From Tissierella simiarum (GTDB taxonomy: Bacteria; Bacillota; Clostridia; Tissierellales; Tissierellaceae), in NCBI RefSeq assembly GCF_018917865.1, contig NZ_JAHLPM010000010.1, positions 62,001 through 126,000 of the forward strand: DNA of 64,000 nt, in the 5' to 3' direction. Position numbers and translations under genes: made by a program. Shown here piece after piece: positions 54,910 to 64,000 of the stretch; the stretch's first letter is position 1, and each line of letters starts with the position of its first letter. The notes below the pieces were generated by a model that was not told the DNA's origin, ran no database searches, and worked only from the letters and a program-made list of their open reading frames with translations.

Positions 54910-57900
54910 TTAGAAACTATCAATCATTGTACGACTGATAATTTCATCTTGAACTTCTTTACAAAGCTCTACAAAGTAAGCACTATATCCTGCAACACGA
55001 ATAATAAGATCACGATATTTTTCTGGTTCTCTTTGAGCCGCTCTAAGAGTTTCATCATCCACATAGCTAAATTGCATTTGTCCATTTCCAAGAAGGGAAG
55101 CAGTACGTAATAATGTAATTAATCCTTGTTCTCCTTCTGGTGTTTCAAGAATACCTTCTAATAGCTTAAAGTTGTGAACCATTCCAATATTCATAGCTTC
55201 AACATTCATCTTGCTAACAGACTTAATAATAGCCGTAGGTCCAAACTTGTCCGCACCTTGGGTTGGACTTATACCATCTGAAAGTGGAGTCCATGCTAAA
55301 CGACCATTTGGTGTTGCACCAGTTAATTCTCCAATTGGAGTATTGTTGGAAATTGATAAAGTTCCATGACTGAAAGTAGAATATAGCATATTGTAGTTTC
55401 TATGAAGTTTTTCTGTCCAATCTACTATATCAGCTGCTATAAGATCTGCGTAATCGTCATCATTTCCATATTTAGGAGCATTTAGACAATCACGTCTTAT
55501 ATGTTCATATCCTTCAAAGTTAGCATCTAACGCTCTTCTGATTTCTTCTAAAGTATATTTCTTATCATCATAAACTAGTTTTTTGATAGCAGCCATAGAG
55601 TCAGCATAAGTAGCTAATCCTGACCAAATTAAACCAGGACCATGGTTAACCATAGCTCCTCCATGAGTAACATCAGTACCAGATTCCATACATCCTTCTA
55701 CTAAAAGGGACATTAATGGCTTTGGTGCATAATCTCTGTGTACTCTTTGGCTGATAACTGTACCAACAGCTGATAATTCAGTAATATGCTTTATTTGTTC
55801 CTTAACTGCTGCTTCAAACTCTTCATAAGTTCTAAATTCTCTTAAATCCCCTGTATCTAAACCTTGTTTAGTTCCATGCCATTTCATAACACCACGGTTT
55901 AATACGAATTCTATAGCAATTGGCCATTGAGTATAACCAGTAGAAGTCCATTGATAAATACGTCCTGATTTTTGTGGCTCAACACAACCCATCATACAGT
56001 AATCTCTTGCATCCTCTATATCAAACCCTTTTCTTAACATCATCTTGATATGAGAATCATCAAAGTGACAAGCAGGGAAACCTAATCCTGCCTTTACAAC
56101 ATCTACAATCTTCTTCAAGTATTTTTGAGGTGATTGGTTATGAATACGACAAGCTAATGAAGGTTGATAAACTTTTACACGTCTTACTGCATCCATGATT
56201 AAATAAGTTAAATCATTTGTTGCATCGCCGCCTGAACGTTTTTGTCCACCTATTGTTAAGTTTACAAATGGTTGATAACCAGCAAAGAATTTAGCTCCAC
56301 CTTCGCTTGATAACCACATCATTTCTGAACATTTGATTAAGAAACATCCCATTAATTCAAAAGCTTCTTCTTCAGTAATATCTCCAGATCTCATGCTAGC
56401 TTCATAGAACGGATATATATATTGATCAAAACGTCCAAGGGAAAGACCTGTTTGGTTTTCTTCAATTACAAATAAGGATTCAAGAGTCCATACAGATTGT
56501 AAAGCTTCTTGGAAAGTCCTTGGTGGATTAGCTGGAACGTATGCATTAACTTCTGCAATTTTCTTTAATTCAGCTTTTCTCCTTGGATCATATTCCTTCA
56601 TGGACAATTCTAATGCATAATTAGATAATCTCTTAGCATAAGTTAATACTCCTTCACAAGTCTCAATAGCAGCTTTGTAGAAATAAATTTTATCTATATC
56701 TTCTGGATTTTCCATAGATAGTTTAGATAAATTTTCTTCTGCTTCAGCTTTAATACCATTGATTCCTTTAGTAACCAAGATAACATCATATCCTGGACAA
56801 GTATCTCCGCCACCATTAATTTGATGGTAGGAAAGATCACTTACAAATGCTTCACCAGAAAATTCCCAAAGTCCAGCTTGACGATATTGCGTTTCACAAA
56901 TCTCATCTATTGAACGTCCTTCCCAGAATGGGAATATTTCTTCTCTCATAACTCTTTTATCTTCTTCACTTATTATGAAAGGATCTTGAGGACGAGTGGC
57001 TATAGTGTCTAATTCATCTTTAACCCAACGCCAAGCAATATCTGGAGAAAATGCACCAGCTCTCGGTTTTCCACAAGGATGTCCAACAATTAACTCATCG
57101 TCTTGGATCAACAATGGTGCTTCTTCACAAGCTTTTCTAAAAGCCATAGCTCTTAATAAAATAGGTGGCATTCCTGGATTATTCTTTGTAACTTCAGTAA
57201 ACGCCTTGGCTCTTCCAATATAAAAACTTGGTTTTGCTTTTAAATATTCATCTTTTAGTTTTTGGAGTCTTGGTGGAAGATCGGATCTATCTTTCTTGCT
57301 GTCATTACCATGGCTTAAGAATTCTCCAACTCCGTATTCTTTTTGAATACCATTAAATAATTTAATGGAAATTGATGGTGCATCTGCCCCAAGATTCTTT
57401 GATGTTTCTAAACATATATTTGATAGATCATTTATAGCAACTTTTCCATCTCCTATTTGTCCTCCCATACAAAGATGTTGGAACATAGGATATCCTGCAA
57501 AACTTCCTATTAAACTTGCTTCACTAATTTCTACAAGTTTAATCCAAAGACATTCTACGATTTCATAAACTTCTGCCTTTGTAATTCTACCTGATCTTAA
57601 ATCAGATTCATAATAAGGATATAGATATTTATCAAATCCTCCTGGTGAAACAGAACAATTTCCGGACTCTATTTGTAAAATTAATTGGAAGAAATAAAAA
57701 GCTTGACATGCTTCTTTAAAAGTTTCTGCTGGATATGCAGGAACCTTTTCACAGATTTGTGCAATTTCAAAAAGCTCTTTTCTTCTATAAGGATTTTCTT
57801 CATTAACTGCTAAACTATAAGCCTTATCTGCAAATCTTTTAGCAAACCCAATAGTAGCATCACATGCAATTATAGCTGATTCCCAGAAACTTGCTTTTTC

Positions 57901-58344
57901 TGCATCATCTCTATTTTTAGGAACTCCAATTTCTTCTAGCTTTTTAAGTACCTCTTTTTTAATGTTTACAAATCCTCTAGTTAAAACTATATTGTAGTTT
58001 GGTGAATAACATTTTGTTTCTGAGCTTATTGCTTCATCTAAGATAAAGGAATATATAGATGAACTATTTTGTTTCCCATCATAAGAAGACTCAGGAAACA
58101 TAAGAGAATATCTAGGTTTTTTAGCTTGATTTCCTACAATCAATTCATCTTTTCCTATACAAACTGTCATTTCTTCTAATAATTTCTTTAACACCTTAGC
58201 TCTTTTTAATACTGCAGGGTCAGCTGCAAAATCTTCATACGCCTTTGTAACAATTTCTGCTCTCTCAGTACAGATTCCAGTGTCATTTGCGAAAAATCTT
58301 TGTTTTAAAACATTTCCTCTAGGTGAAATCCTTGTGTCAAACAT
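54910..58344 (-). CDS. cutC: CutC: choline trimethylamine-lyase, long (type II) form
   Basis: A 1144-residue glycyl radical enzyme that splits choline into trimethylamine and acetaldehyde. The catalytic part is residues about 360-1144: thiyl Cys787 and Glu789 in MGCVEPQ, the CutC-specific [13 protein letters not shown] pocket, and glycyl radical Gly1119 in RVAGY. Residues 1-340 are an extra partial copy of the barrel: [19 protein letters not shown] (237) matches [19 protein letters not shown] (639). The copy lacks both radical motifs. Short CutC enzymes have about 850 residues; the long form is typical of GRM2 microcompartments, where the extension is thought to aid packaging. AGGAGAGG precedes the ATG. 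Confidence 0.94.
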   Translation of the reverse strand: MFDTRISPRGNVLKQRFFANDTGICTERAEIVTKAYEDFAADPAVLKRAKVLKKLLEEMTVCIGKDELIVGNQAKKPRYSLMFPESSYDGKQNSSSIYSFILDEAISSETKCYSPNYNIVLTRGFVNIKKEVLKKLEEIGVPKNRDDAEKASFWESAIIACDATIGFAKRFADKAYSLAVNEENPYRRKELFEIAQICEKVPAYPAETFKEACQAFYFFQLILQIESGNCSVSPGGFDKYLYPYYESDLRSGRITKAEVYEIVECLWIKLVEISEASLIGSFAGYPMFQHLCMGGQIGDGKVAINDLSNICLETSKNLGADAPSISIKLFNGIQKEYGVGEFLSHGNDSKKDRSDLPPRLQKLKDEYLKAKPSFYIGRAKAFTEVTKNNPGMPPILLRAMAFRKACEEAPLLIQDDELIVGHPCGKPRAGAFSPDIAWRWVKDELDTIATRPQDPFIISEEDKRVMREEIFPFWEGRSIDEICETQYRQAGLWEFSGEAFVSDLSYHQINGGGDTCPGYDVILVTKGINGIKAEAEENLSKLSMENPEDIDKIYFYKAAIETCEGVLTYAKRLSNYALELSMKEYDPRRKAELKKIAEVNAYVPANPPRTFQEALQSVWTLESLFVIEENQTGLSLGRFDQYIYPFYEASMRSGDITEEEAFELMGCFLIKCSEMMWLSSEGGAKFFAGYQPFVNLTIGGQKRSGGDATNDLTYLIMDAVRRVKVYQPSLACRIHNQSPQKYLKKIVDVVKAGLGFPACHFDDSHIKMMLRKGFDIEDARDYCMMGCVEPQKSGRIYQWTSTGYTQWPIAIEFVLNRGVMKWHGTKQGLDTGDLREFRTYEEFEAAVKEQIKHITELSAVGTVISQRVHRDYAPKPLMSLLVEGCMESGTDVTHGGAMVNHGPGLIWSGLATYADSMAAIKKLVYDDKKYTLEEIRRALDANFEGYEHIRRDCLNAPKYGNDDDYADLIAADIVDWTEKLHRNYNMLYSTFSHGTLSISNNTPIGELTGATPNGRLAWTPLSDGISPTQGADKFGPTAIIKSVSKMNVEAMNIGMVHNFKLLEGILETPEGEQGLITLLRTASLLGNGQMQFSYVDDETLRAAQREPEKYRDLIIRVAGYSAYFVELCKEVQDEIISRTMIDSF

Positions 58345-58362
58345 CTATCTATCCTCTCCTTC

Positions 58363-59508
58363 TCATTTCCCTTGAAAAGTATCCCTATAAATTCTCTTAA
58401 CTTCTTCTCTTGACGGTTGCCTTGGGTTTGTTATTGTACAACTATCATTAAGAGCCAATGTTGTCAAATTGTCTATTTGTCTTTCAAATGCCTCATTCTC
58501 TATGTTTACATCACATATCCCATTTGGCATATTCATTTTTTCTTTCAGCACTCTAATTGCTGCAATTAAATTTCTAGTTCCTTCAGCCGGTGTACTGCTT
58601 GGAAGGTGTAATAGCTCTGCTAAATATGCATACTTCTTAGCAGCTACATTTTTTGCACCACCTTCTAAGTCTGCATTATAAGCTACAACATAAGGAAGTA
58701 ATAATGCGTTAGCCCTTCCATGAGGAATGTGGAAAATTCCACCTAATGCATGGGCAAGGCTATGATTAATCCCAAGTGATGCATTTGTGAAAGCCATTCC
58801 CGCCATACATGAAGCATTGTGCATCTTTTCTCTAGCTTCTTTATTTGAGCCATCTCTATATGCATCTAGCAGATAATCAAAAACAATTTTTATCGTTTTT
58901 TCAGCCAATGCATCAGTAAAATCGCTTGCATCAGTTGAAACATAAGCCTCTAATGCATGGCATAATACATCTATTCCTGTATCTGCTGTAATCTTTGAAG
59001 GTACAGATTCAACAAAAATTGGATCTAGAATTGCTATATCAGGAATCATCCATTCGTCTACAAGAGCAAGTTTTTCTTCTCCTATCTTAATGACTGAAAA
59101 AGAAGTTACTTCAGATCCAGTTCCACTAGTTGATGGAATAGCTATAAAAGTCGGTTTTTTAAACTCTTCTCCTTTAGAACTTTTCATCTTCCAGAAAGCA
59201 TATAGTATTCCTTTAGTTGTATCTATAACCGATCCTCCACCTAAAGCTATAACAATATCCGGGAAGTCTTCTGACATTTTTCTCATACCATCTACTATCA
59301 TCTTAATATTAGGATCTGGTTGTATATCTGAAAAGACTTGACTCCTAATTCCCTTTTCTCCTAGGATTTTAATTACGCTATCAGAAAATCCTAGTTGCTC
59401 CATTACTCCGTCTGTCACAATTAGGGCTCTATTTCCTTCTATTTCTTTCAAATAATCTATCGAATCTCTGTTAAAATAAATCGTTGGTTTTATTGAAAAT
59501 TGTTGCAT
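58363..59508 (-). CDS. Iron-type alcohol dehydrogenase (CutO/EutG-like)
   Basis: A 381-residue family III alcohol dehydrogenase. The NAD site is ALGGGSVIDTTKG with TSGTGSEVTSFSV. Metal ligands are Asp and His in ADTGIDVLCHALEAYVS and His in INHSLAHALGG and IPHGRANA. It reduces acetaldehyde to ethanol and regenerates NAD+ inside the microcompartment for the aldehyde dehydrogenase. It lies 18 bases before cutC. No obvious N-terminal encapsulation helix beyond the short MQQFSIKPT start. Confidence 0.9.
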   Translation of the reverse strand: MQQFSIKPTIYFNRDSIDYLKEIEGNRALIVTDGVMEQLGFSDSVIKILGEKGIRSQVFSDIQPDPNIKMIVDGMRKMSEDFPDIVIALGGGSVIDTTKGILYAFWKMKSSKGEEFKKPTFIAIPSTSGTGSEVTSFSVIKIGEEKLALVDEWMIPDIAILDPIFVESVPSKITADTGIDVLCHALEAYVSTDASDFTDALAEKTIKIVFDYLLDAYRDGSNKEAREKMHNASCMAGMAFTNASLGINHSLAHALGGIFHIPHGRANALLLPYVVAYNADLEGGAKNVAAKKYAYLAELLHLPSSTPAEGTRNLIAAIRVLKEKMNMPNGICDVNIENEAFERQIDNLTTLALNDSCTITNPRQPSREEVKRIYRDTFQGK

Positions 59509-59526
59509 TTGCTGTTTTCACCGCCC

Positions 59527-59790
59527 TTAATTATCAACTTGTATTTGCTCAACAATAGCTATAATTGACATATTATCCTGATATATATCCTTTTTTTCAT
59601 TGTTAGAGCATTCACCTACTAAAACAATATCACCTTGACCAGCACCTACTCTGTCAACTGCAACATATGTGACGCCTTCTTTTACATTTTTATATTCATC
59701 TATTTCTGTAACTAAAAGAAGTTTTGCTCCCATTAATTCAACGGTTTTTTGGTTGGAAATAATCCTTCCTGTCACTTTTGCTAAAATCAT
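59527..59790 (-). CDS. BMC-P shell vertex protein (EutN/CcmL family)
   Basis: An 87-residue pentameric vertex protein. MILAKVTGRIISNQKTVELMGAKLLLV and YVAVDRVGAGQGDIVLVGECS are the EutN/CcmL beta-barrel signatures. Five copies cap each corner of the shell. AGGAGG precedes the ATG. It is the only vertex gene seen here, enough for a closed shell together with the BMC-H and BMC-T proteins. Confidence 0.94.
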   Translation of the reverse strand: MILAKVTGRIISNQKTVELMGAKLLLVTEIDEYKNVKEGVTYVAVDRVGAGQGDIVLVGECSNNEKKDIYQDNMSIIAIVEQIQVDN

Positions 59791-59818
59791 TTTATTCCTC
59801 CTAAAATCACTTTAAACA

Positions 59819-61408
59819 TTAGTTGTTTAATTGAGCAATTACTTCCTTTAATAAACGTGCTATTTGTTCTTCGCTTATTTCTTCTTTCTTTTCATTACAA
59901 GTATTATTATCTGCACATGGTCTAGTAAATCTTGTATCTGGTTCTGTAAACCTTGTATCTCCTATTGTGAACCTTGTATCTGGCTCTGAGAATCTCGTAT
60001 CTGCTATTGAAAATCTTGTATCAATCGTATTGTCTGATGGTCTTAAATCTTCCAATTCTTTTACTCCATATACAGTTCTTCTTATATTTATAAGATTCAT
60101 AGGTCCAATATTATCTGAAGTTGAACTTCCTCCAATGGCTCCACAACCTAATGTAAGTGCTGGAACTAAGCCTGTAGTTGCACCTATACCACCTAAAGCT
60201 CCTGGAGTATTAACTAACAATCTTGATACAGGTTTCTTTAATGCAAATTCTCTTATTATTTCTTCATTATTAGAATGGATTATGAGAGTATGTCCCGCAC
60301 CTTCGTTATTTAATATTTCTATACATCTTTCACAAGCTTTTTCCCAAGTAGATTCACAGTAAAAAGCTAATATTGGTGCAAGTTTTTCTCTTGAATATGG
60401 ATATTGATATCCTACTCTTGTTTCTTCTGCTATTAACACTCTAGTACCTTGTGGTACATTTAAGTTTGCTAATTCTGCTATAGCTTCAACACTTTTACCT
60501 ACGATTTGCGGATTCATAGTTCCATTAGCTCTCATAATAAACTTTTCAAGTTTTGCTGCTTCTTCTCTACTTAAGAAATAAGCTCCCTGTCTTCTAAGCT
60601 CTTCTACTGCTCTATCTCTCATACACTCTTCCACTACTATAGATTGTTCTGAAGCACATATAGTACCGTTATCAAAAGTTTTACTATCAAGTATTCTCTT
60701 AACCGCTAGCTTTATATCTGCTGATTTTTCTATAAAAGCTGGTCCATTTCCTGGTCCAACACCTATGGCTGGAGTTCCTGAACTGTAAGCTGCCTTAACC
60801 ATAGCTGAACCACCAGTAGCTAATATAAGAGAAACATCATTATGTTTCATAAGTTCATTAGTTCCTTCCATAGTAAGAAGTGTCATACTTCCTATAACAC
60901 CTTCTGGTGCACCAGCTGAAACAGCAGCTGAAGATATAATTTTAACTGTTTCTAATATACAGTTCTTAGCACTTGGATGTGGTGAAAATATTATGGCATT
61001 TCCTGATTTTATAGCAATCATAGCCTTATATATAGCTGTAGAAGTAGGATTAGTCGAAGGAATAAGTCCTGCTATAACCCCTACAGGTACTGCTACTTCT
61101 ATAACTTTTCTTTCTTTATCTTCATTTATTATTCCTACAGTTTTCATATCCTTTATATGGTCATATACAACTTGACTAGCAAAAGTATTTTTTACAATCT
61201 TATCTTGCCATCTTCCAAATCCTGTTTCTTCTTGAGCCATTCTAGCTAATCTTTCTGCATGCTGAACTCCTGCATCCGCTATAGCCTTAACTATTCTATC
61301 TATTTCAACTTGACTCATTCCAGCCAATTTTTTTTGTGCTTCTTTTGCTTTTCTTATTAGTTCTCTAACTTCTTGAATTGACTGTAGATCAATATCTAAA
61401 TTTCCCAT
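59819..61408 (-). CDS. Acylating acetaldehyde dehydrogenase (CutF/EutE-like) with DTRF repeat tail
   Basis: A 529-residue enzyme turning acetaldehyde and CoA into acetyl-CoA. Catalytic Cys251 lies in DNGTICASEQ, and the nucleotide loop is PSTNPTSTAI. The catalytic core ends near residue 460. Residues 463-497 are five heptads (DTRFSIA, DTRFSEP, DTRFTIG, DTRFTEP, DTRFTRP), then a Cys/Asn-rich linker and an amphipathic helix at about 509-527 (EEISEEQIARLLKEVIAQL) typical of an encapsulation peptide. The repeat makes a long spacer between enzyme and targeting helix. GAGG precedes the ATG. It feeds on CutC's product. Confidence 0.92.
   Translation of the reverse strand: MGNLDIDLQSIQEVRELIRKAKEAQKKLAGMSQVEIDRIVKAIADAGVQHAERLARMAQEETGFGRWQDKIVKNTFASQVVYDHIKDMKTVGIINEDKERKVIEVAVPVGVIAGLIPSTNPTSTAIYKAMIAIKSGNAIIFSPHPSAKNCILETVKIISSAAVSAGAPEGVIGSMTLLTMEGTNELMKHNDVSLILATGGSAMVKAAYSSGTPAIGVGPGNGPAFIEKSADIKLAVKRILDSKTFDNGTICASEQSIVVEECMRDRAVEELRRQGAYFLSREEAAKLEKFIMRANGTMNPQIVGKSVEAIAELANLNVPQGTRVLIAEETRVGYQYPYSREKLAPILAFYCESTWEKACERCIEILNNEGAGHTLIIHSNNEEIIREFALKKPVSRLLVNTPGALGGIGATTGLVPALTLGCGAIGGSSTSDNIGPMNLINIRRTVYGVKELEDLRPSDNTIDTRFSIADTRFSEPDTRFTIGDTRFTEPDTRFTRPCADNNTCNEKKEEISEEQIARLLKEVIAQLNN
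59918..60022 (-). repeat. Five tandem 21-bp coding repeats (DTRF heptads)
   Basis: Five in-frame 21-base units encode DTRF-x-x-x. The first four residues are invariant, position 5 is S or T, and positions 6-7 alternate between hydrophobic-small (IA, IG) and proline-ended pairs (EP, EP, RP). Near-identical units suggest recent slippage expansion, so copy number may vary between strains. Confidence 0.9.
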
Positions 61409-61443
61409 TAGCCTAACCTCTTTTCTATTCGTAAATGATATAT

Positions 61444-62181
61444 TTAAAACGTTGGAACTCCTAATGATATTGGCTTCTGTCCCATAGATTTCAGTACATT
61501 CAATCCAACTTCTTTGGCCGCTATTACAGATTGTCTAACAGCTCCTGAATCTCCAATTACGGTAACAGCTATCTGATTTGAGTATCCTGATGAATTTACA
61601 TCTAAATAACTAACAACATCAACACTTGCAGTCTTAAGAGCTGTATCAGCCATAACAAGTCCTACTGCTGCTGGTGCTCCAATTACAATACCAAAGGATT
61701 TCCCAACACTTGCACCATATGCTGCTTCTAAAGCTAAACTTGCTCTTGCAGTATAGTGTAATTCAATATGCCCAGCATCACATGTAAAAATATCTCCCAT
61801 ATGATTTTCAACTGACTTCAACATAACTTCTACTGCACGACGTGCATCAGATACATCATGAGATGCAAAAATAACAGTTGCTCCTCTTCCTGCTCCGCCT
61901 TTCATATCACGTGGAAATTGGATGGATGCAATTTCTGTATTTGTAGCTTTTACTGCATCATCCGCTGCCCAAATATGAGAAGCTCCACCTATTCTTGAGC
62001 TTACAAATCCAACTGAACGATATTTTGGATCAAGTCCTATCTGCTTTCTTAATTGTGAATCCAGATTAGCAATTACTAGACCAACCGTATCACCTACTGT
62101 ACTTCCTACAAACTCTGTAATAGGGGTGATTTTTTCTTGGCTTCCTCCATTAATAACCTTTTCTAAAATTTCTGGGTTCAT
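61444..62181 (-). CDS. BMC-T shell protein, tandem-domain trimer (PduB/EtuB-like)
   Basis: A 245-residue protein with two BMC folds. The first is about 35-125 (DTVGLVIANLD, then ATVIFASHDVSDARRAVEVMLKSV). The second is about 150-240 (SFGIVIGAPAAVGLVMADTALKTASVDVVSY, then VIGDSGAVRQSVIAAKEVGLNVL). PduB-type trimers may form gated pores for larger solutes. In GRM2 loci the single BMC-T is of this type. The N-terminal 30 residues are polar, as in PduB. Confidence 0.93.
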   Translation of the reverse strand: MNPEILEKVINGGSQEKITPITEFVGSTVGDTVGLVIANLDSQLRKQIGLDPKYRSVGFVSSRIGGASHIWAADDAVKATNTEIASIQFPRDMKGGAGRGATVIFASHDVSDARRAVEVMLKSVENHMGDIFTCDAGHIELHYTARASLALEAAYGASVGKSFGIVIGAPAAVGLVMADTALKTASVDVVSYLDVNSSGYSNQIAVTVIGDSGAVRQSVIAAKEVGLNVLKSMGQKPISLGVPTF

Positions 62182-62211
62182 CTTTTATTACACACCTTTC
62201 TTATTTCTTAA

Positions 62212-62511
62212 TTATTCAGCACTTGGTTGTCCTAAATTATGTTGAGCTAATATCTTTTCAATGTCAGTGTGAGGACGTGCTATTACATGCGCTGTTATAA
62301 TTTCTCCTACATTTCTACCAGCTGAGACACCTGCATCTACAGCAGCTTTAACTGCTCCTACGTCTCCACGAACCATTACTGTAACCATTCCAGATCCAAT
62401 GTTTTCATATCCTATTAATAAAACGTTTGCTGCTTTAACCATAGCGTCTGCTGCCTCTATTGATGTTACTAAACCTTTTGTCTCAATCATTCCTAATGCT
62501 TCTTGTCCCAT
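62212..62511 (-). CDS. BMC-H shell protein 3 (PduA/CutM-like hexamer)
   Basis: A 99-residue Pfam00936 protein starting [13 protein letters not shown]. The frame extends 32 codons up, but GGGAGG lies before the ATG at 62511, where the fold begins. The pore-facing loop is ENIGSGMV and the hexamer edge is [15 protein letters not shown]. Third of three close paralogues, with a short C-terminal tail [16 protein letters not shown]. Confidence 0.94.
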   Translation of the reverse strand: MGQEALGMIETKGLVTSIEAADAMVKAANVLLIGYENIGSGMVTVMVRGDVGAVKAAVDAGVSAGRNVGEIITAHVIARPHTDIEKILAQHNLGQPSAE

Positions 62512-62599
62512 TATAATAACCTCCCTAGTTTTATTCATTATTTGTGATGCACTAATATTGATTTCATACATAAAACCTTGTTTTGTTTTTCTTTTATTA

Positions 62600-62881
62600 C
62601 TAAACATTGTACTGAGTTAATATATTGTCTATATCGGTATGAGGACGTGCTATTACTTGTGTTGATACTATTTGTCCTATTTTTTGAGCCGCTGCAATAC
62701 CTGCATCTACAGCAGCTTTAACTGCTCCTACATCTCCACGAACCAACACTGTAATTAGTCCAGAACCAACATTTTCATAGCCTATTAACAAAACATTTGC
62801 CGCTTTAGCCATAGCATCTGCTGCTTCTATTGCTGTTACTAAGCCAACGGTTTCAATCATTCCTAATGCTTCTTGCCTCAC
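62600..62881 (-). CDS. BMC-H shell protein 2
   Basis: A 93-residue single-domain shell protein ([32 protein letters not shown]). Start is GTG at 62881 with AAGGAGG 8 bases before. The pore loop reads ENVGSGLI. It differs from its neighbours mainly at the C-terminal end ([22 protein letters not shown]) and at AAAQKIGQ. Forms flat hexamers that tile the shell. Confidence 0.94.
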   Translation of the reverse strand: MRQEALGMIETVGLVTAIEAADAMAKAANVLLIGYENVGSGLITVLVRGDVGAVKAAVDAGIAAAQKIGQIVSTQVIARPHTDIDNILTQYNV

Positions 62882-62910
62882 AATAGTACCTCCTTGAGTT
62901 TTTATTGATT

Positions 62911-63207
62911 TTATAATAAGTGTGTTTCTATTGCGGATATTCTTTCTTGCATTTTCTCAACTTCAGTATGAGGACGTGCTATTACATGTGTTGATACTAC
63001 TTCTCCTACATTTCTGGCAGCTGAAACACCCGCATCTACAGCAGCTTTAACTGCACCTACATCACCACGAACCATTACTGTAACTAATCCAGAACCTATT
63101 TTTTCATAGCCTACCAATAAAACATTAGCTGCTTTAACCATAGCATCCGCTGCCTCTATTGCCGCTATCAAGCCTCTCGTTTCTATCATTCCTAATGCTT
63201 CACCCAC
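62911..63207 (-). CDS. BMC-H shell protein 1, first gene of the cut operon
   Basis: A 98-residue shell hexamer protein. The start is GTG at 63207 ([11 protein letters not shown] follows), because AAAGGAGGT lies 7-8 bases before it. A TTG-started frame nine codons longer has no ribosome site. The pore loop is EKIGSGLV. It has a longer helical tail than the others ([15 protein letters not shown]), possibly for contacts with cargo. Confidence 0.93.
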   Translation of the reverse strand: MGEALGMIETRGLIAAIEAADAMVKAANVLLVGYEKIGSGLVTVMVRGDVGAVKAAVDAGVSAARNVGEVVSTHVIARPHTEVEKMQERISAIETHLL

Positions 63208-63236
63208 AGTAACTACCTCCTTTAATTTTGTCAATT

Positions 63237-63271
63237 AATTACTATGTTTTACTATTAATTTTATAGTAATT
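63237..63271. promoter_or_regulatory. Inverted repeat in the leader of the cut operon
   Basis: Perfect 9-bp arms AATTACTAT (63237-63245) and ATAGTAATT (63263-63271) with a 17-base spacer, about 30 bases before the first shell gene. Either a regulator operator or an RNA stem that affects stability. No clear minus-strand promoter was found between here and 63419. Confidence 0.45.
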
Positions 63272-63419
63272 GTTATTGCTCATCTTTTACTTTAAATATT
63301 AGTTCTTGTAAAATAATGATTCTTTCTTCACAAAATCCTGTATTTTTTTTGACATTTTAGTACTATTGAGAGTATTTTAAAAATTTTTAAGTGCAAAAAA
63401 CGACATAAAATGAATATAG

Positions 63420-63448
63420 TTGACATAATTTTAGTCATATATTATACT
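63420..63448 (+). promoter_or_regulatory. Consensus sigma-A promoter of the chemoreceptor gene
   Basis: TTGACA (63420-63425), a 17-base spacer and TATACT (63443-63448), ending 76 bases before the ATG. A near-perfect promoter, so the receptor is probably well expressed independent of choline. Confidence 0.85.
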
Positions 63449-63524
63449 GAAATTGTCGAAATTCTAGAATAAGAAATAGAAATCATCATAGAAATATATT
63501 TGTTTCTATAAGGAGGTACCTAAC

Positions 63525-64000
63525 ATGTTAAAAAAAATATCCTTAGGTCAAAAATTAGCTCTCTGTGCATGTATAGTCCTTTTGTTGGCTTTTGTCCTCC
63601 TTAACACGAGTACATTAAGAAAAACTTATACGTATAGTCGTGAACAGGCTAAAACCATAGCATCCTTCACTTCGAGATATAATGCAGAAAAAATTGAGAG
63701 AAACTTTGAGAAAGTTGCAACTATAGCAAAAGATTTTGCTATTCAAATGGAAACCATGGTTGAAGAAGGTAATCCTTCTAGAGAAATGGTAATGGCTACT
63801 ATGAAAAATTCTTTGGAATTGCATAAGGACCTTTTTGGAATCGCTATAACCTATGAACCAAATGAATTTGATGGAAAAGATATAGAGTACATTAATAAGG
63901 AAGGCAATGATTCTAAGGGTCAATTCATGCCCTATATAAATCGTGGAAATAAGGACAGTTTTGTTACAGAACTTTGTATTTATGATTATTATACAGAGGA
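63525..64000 (+). CDS. Methyl-accepting chemotaxis protein, N-terminal part (cut by window end)
   Basis: A frame open from ATG 63525 to the window end, giving 158 residues. TM helix at about 9-26 after MLKKISLGQK. The dCache-type sensor begins with long helix YNAEKIERNFEKVATIAKDFAIQME and the strand LFGIAITYEPNEFDGKD. The signalling domain would lie beyond the window, so it could also be a dCache kinase or GGDEF protein. AGGAGG precedes the ATG. It is divergent from the cut operon and may sense choline or a related amine. Confidence 0.8.
   Translation, partial: MLKKISLGQKLALCACIVLLLAFVLLNTSTLRKTYTYSREQAKTIASFTSRYNAEKIERNFEKVATIAKDFAIQMETMVEEGNPSREMVMATMKNSLELHKDLFGIAITYEPNEFDGKDIEYINKEGNDSKGQFMPYINRGNKDSFVTELCIYDYYTE

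Noticed and set aside
54910-58344. Possible propanediol or glycerol dehydratase instead of CutC
   Set aside because: The MGCVEPQ and [13 protein letters not shown] motifs and the long N-terminal extension match choline TMA-lyase, and no propanediol pathway genes accompany it.
59918-60022. Short regularly spaced repeats that could suggest a CRISPR array
   Set aside because: The units are contiguous 21-mers without spacers and are in frame with the aldehyde dehydrogenase, so they are coding repeats.
63272-63419. Sigma-54 or sigma-A promoter for the cut operon on the minus strand
   Set aside because: No GG-N10-GC pair and no convincing -35/-10 pair was found, so no promoter is claimed.

Overview
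The window is AT-rich, uses AGA for arginine and AT-ending codons almost throughout, has strong GGAGG-type ribosome binding sites and frequent TTG/GTG starts. It carries anaerobe-type genes: glycyl-radical chemistry, an in-frame-UGA selenoprotein, T-box leaders and agr-type peptide signalling. This fits a strictly anaerobic, low-GC Firmicute of the Clostridia/Tissierellia type. No rRNA, tRNA, transposase or CRISPR array was seen.

Left part (1-32.7 kb) is mostly housekeeping and accessory metabolism. It starts with the end of a sugar-type ABC importer (two permeases and a binding lipoprotein). Next come a TudS-like desulfidase, an acetate/succinate-type transporter, a C26 glutamine-type hydrolase, a 37-codon small ORF, and an ECF sigma/anti-sigma pair. 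Then follow ung and the TIGR03915/TIGR03916 DNA-repair-like pair. A sigma-54 activator (11.2 kb) faces a textbook -24/-12 promoter driving CitMHS transporter - AtuA-like - AtuA-associated small protein. After it come trkH/trkA, a GntR-controlled ABC operon, paired YdcZ half-transporters opposite a Crp/Fnr regulator, and a SelW-like selenoprotein with a UGA codon at 24039. A frameshifted GGDEF gene, folA and an RtcB-like ligase follow, then a TlpA lipoprotein / CXXC micropeptide / polyferredoxin trio.

Middle part (32.7-47.1 kb) holds an archaeal-type AspRS behind two tandem T-box elements (the first with specifier GAC), a second ECF sigma/anti-sigma pair, a radical SAM protein, and a copper-amine-oxidase-like secreted protein. 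It also holds a compositionally distinct MerR plus membrane-protein pair, an ABC exporter, and an OmpR-type two-component system.

Right part (47.1-64 kb) has two systems. (i) An agr-type quorum-sensing locus in an unusual layout: agrB-agrD on the plus strand run head-on into agrC-agrA on the minus strand with stop codons abutting. A symmetrical array of four LytTR-type boxes with 21-bp spacing lies between agrB and a divergent membrane-protein gene. (ii) A choline-utilisation (cut, GRM2-like) bacterial microcompartment operon, 63.2 to 52.5 kb on the minus strand. It encodes three BMC-H, one BMC-T and one BMC-P shell protein, an acylating aldehyde dehydrogenase, an alcohol dehydrogenase, a long two-part CutC, a transporter, a small winged-helix-like protein and CutD. 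Choline would be cleaved to trimethylamine plus acetaldehyde inside the shell, and the acetaldehyde disproportionated to ethanol and acetyl-CoA. The aldehyde dehydrogenase has a five-copy DTRF heptad repeat between its catalytic domain and its predicted encapsulation helix. A chemoreceptor gene with a consensus promoter is divergent from the operon and runs off the window.
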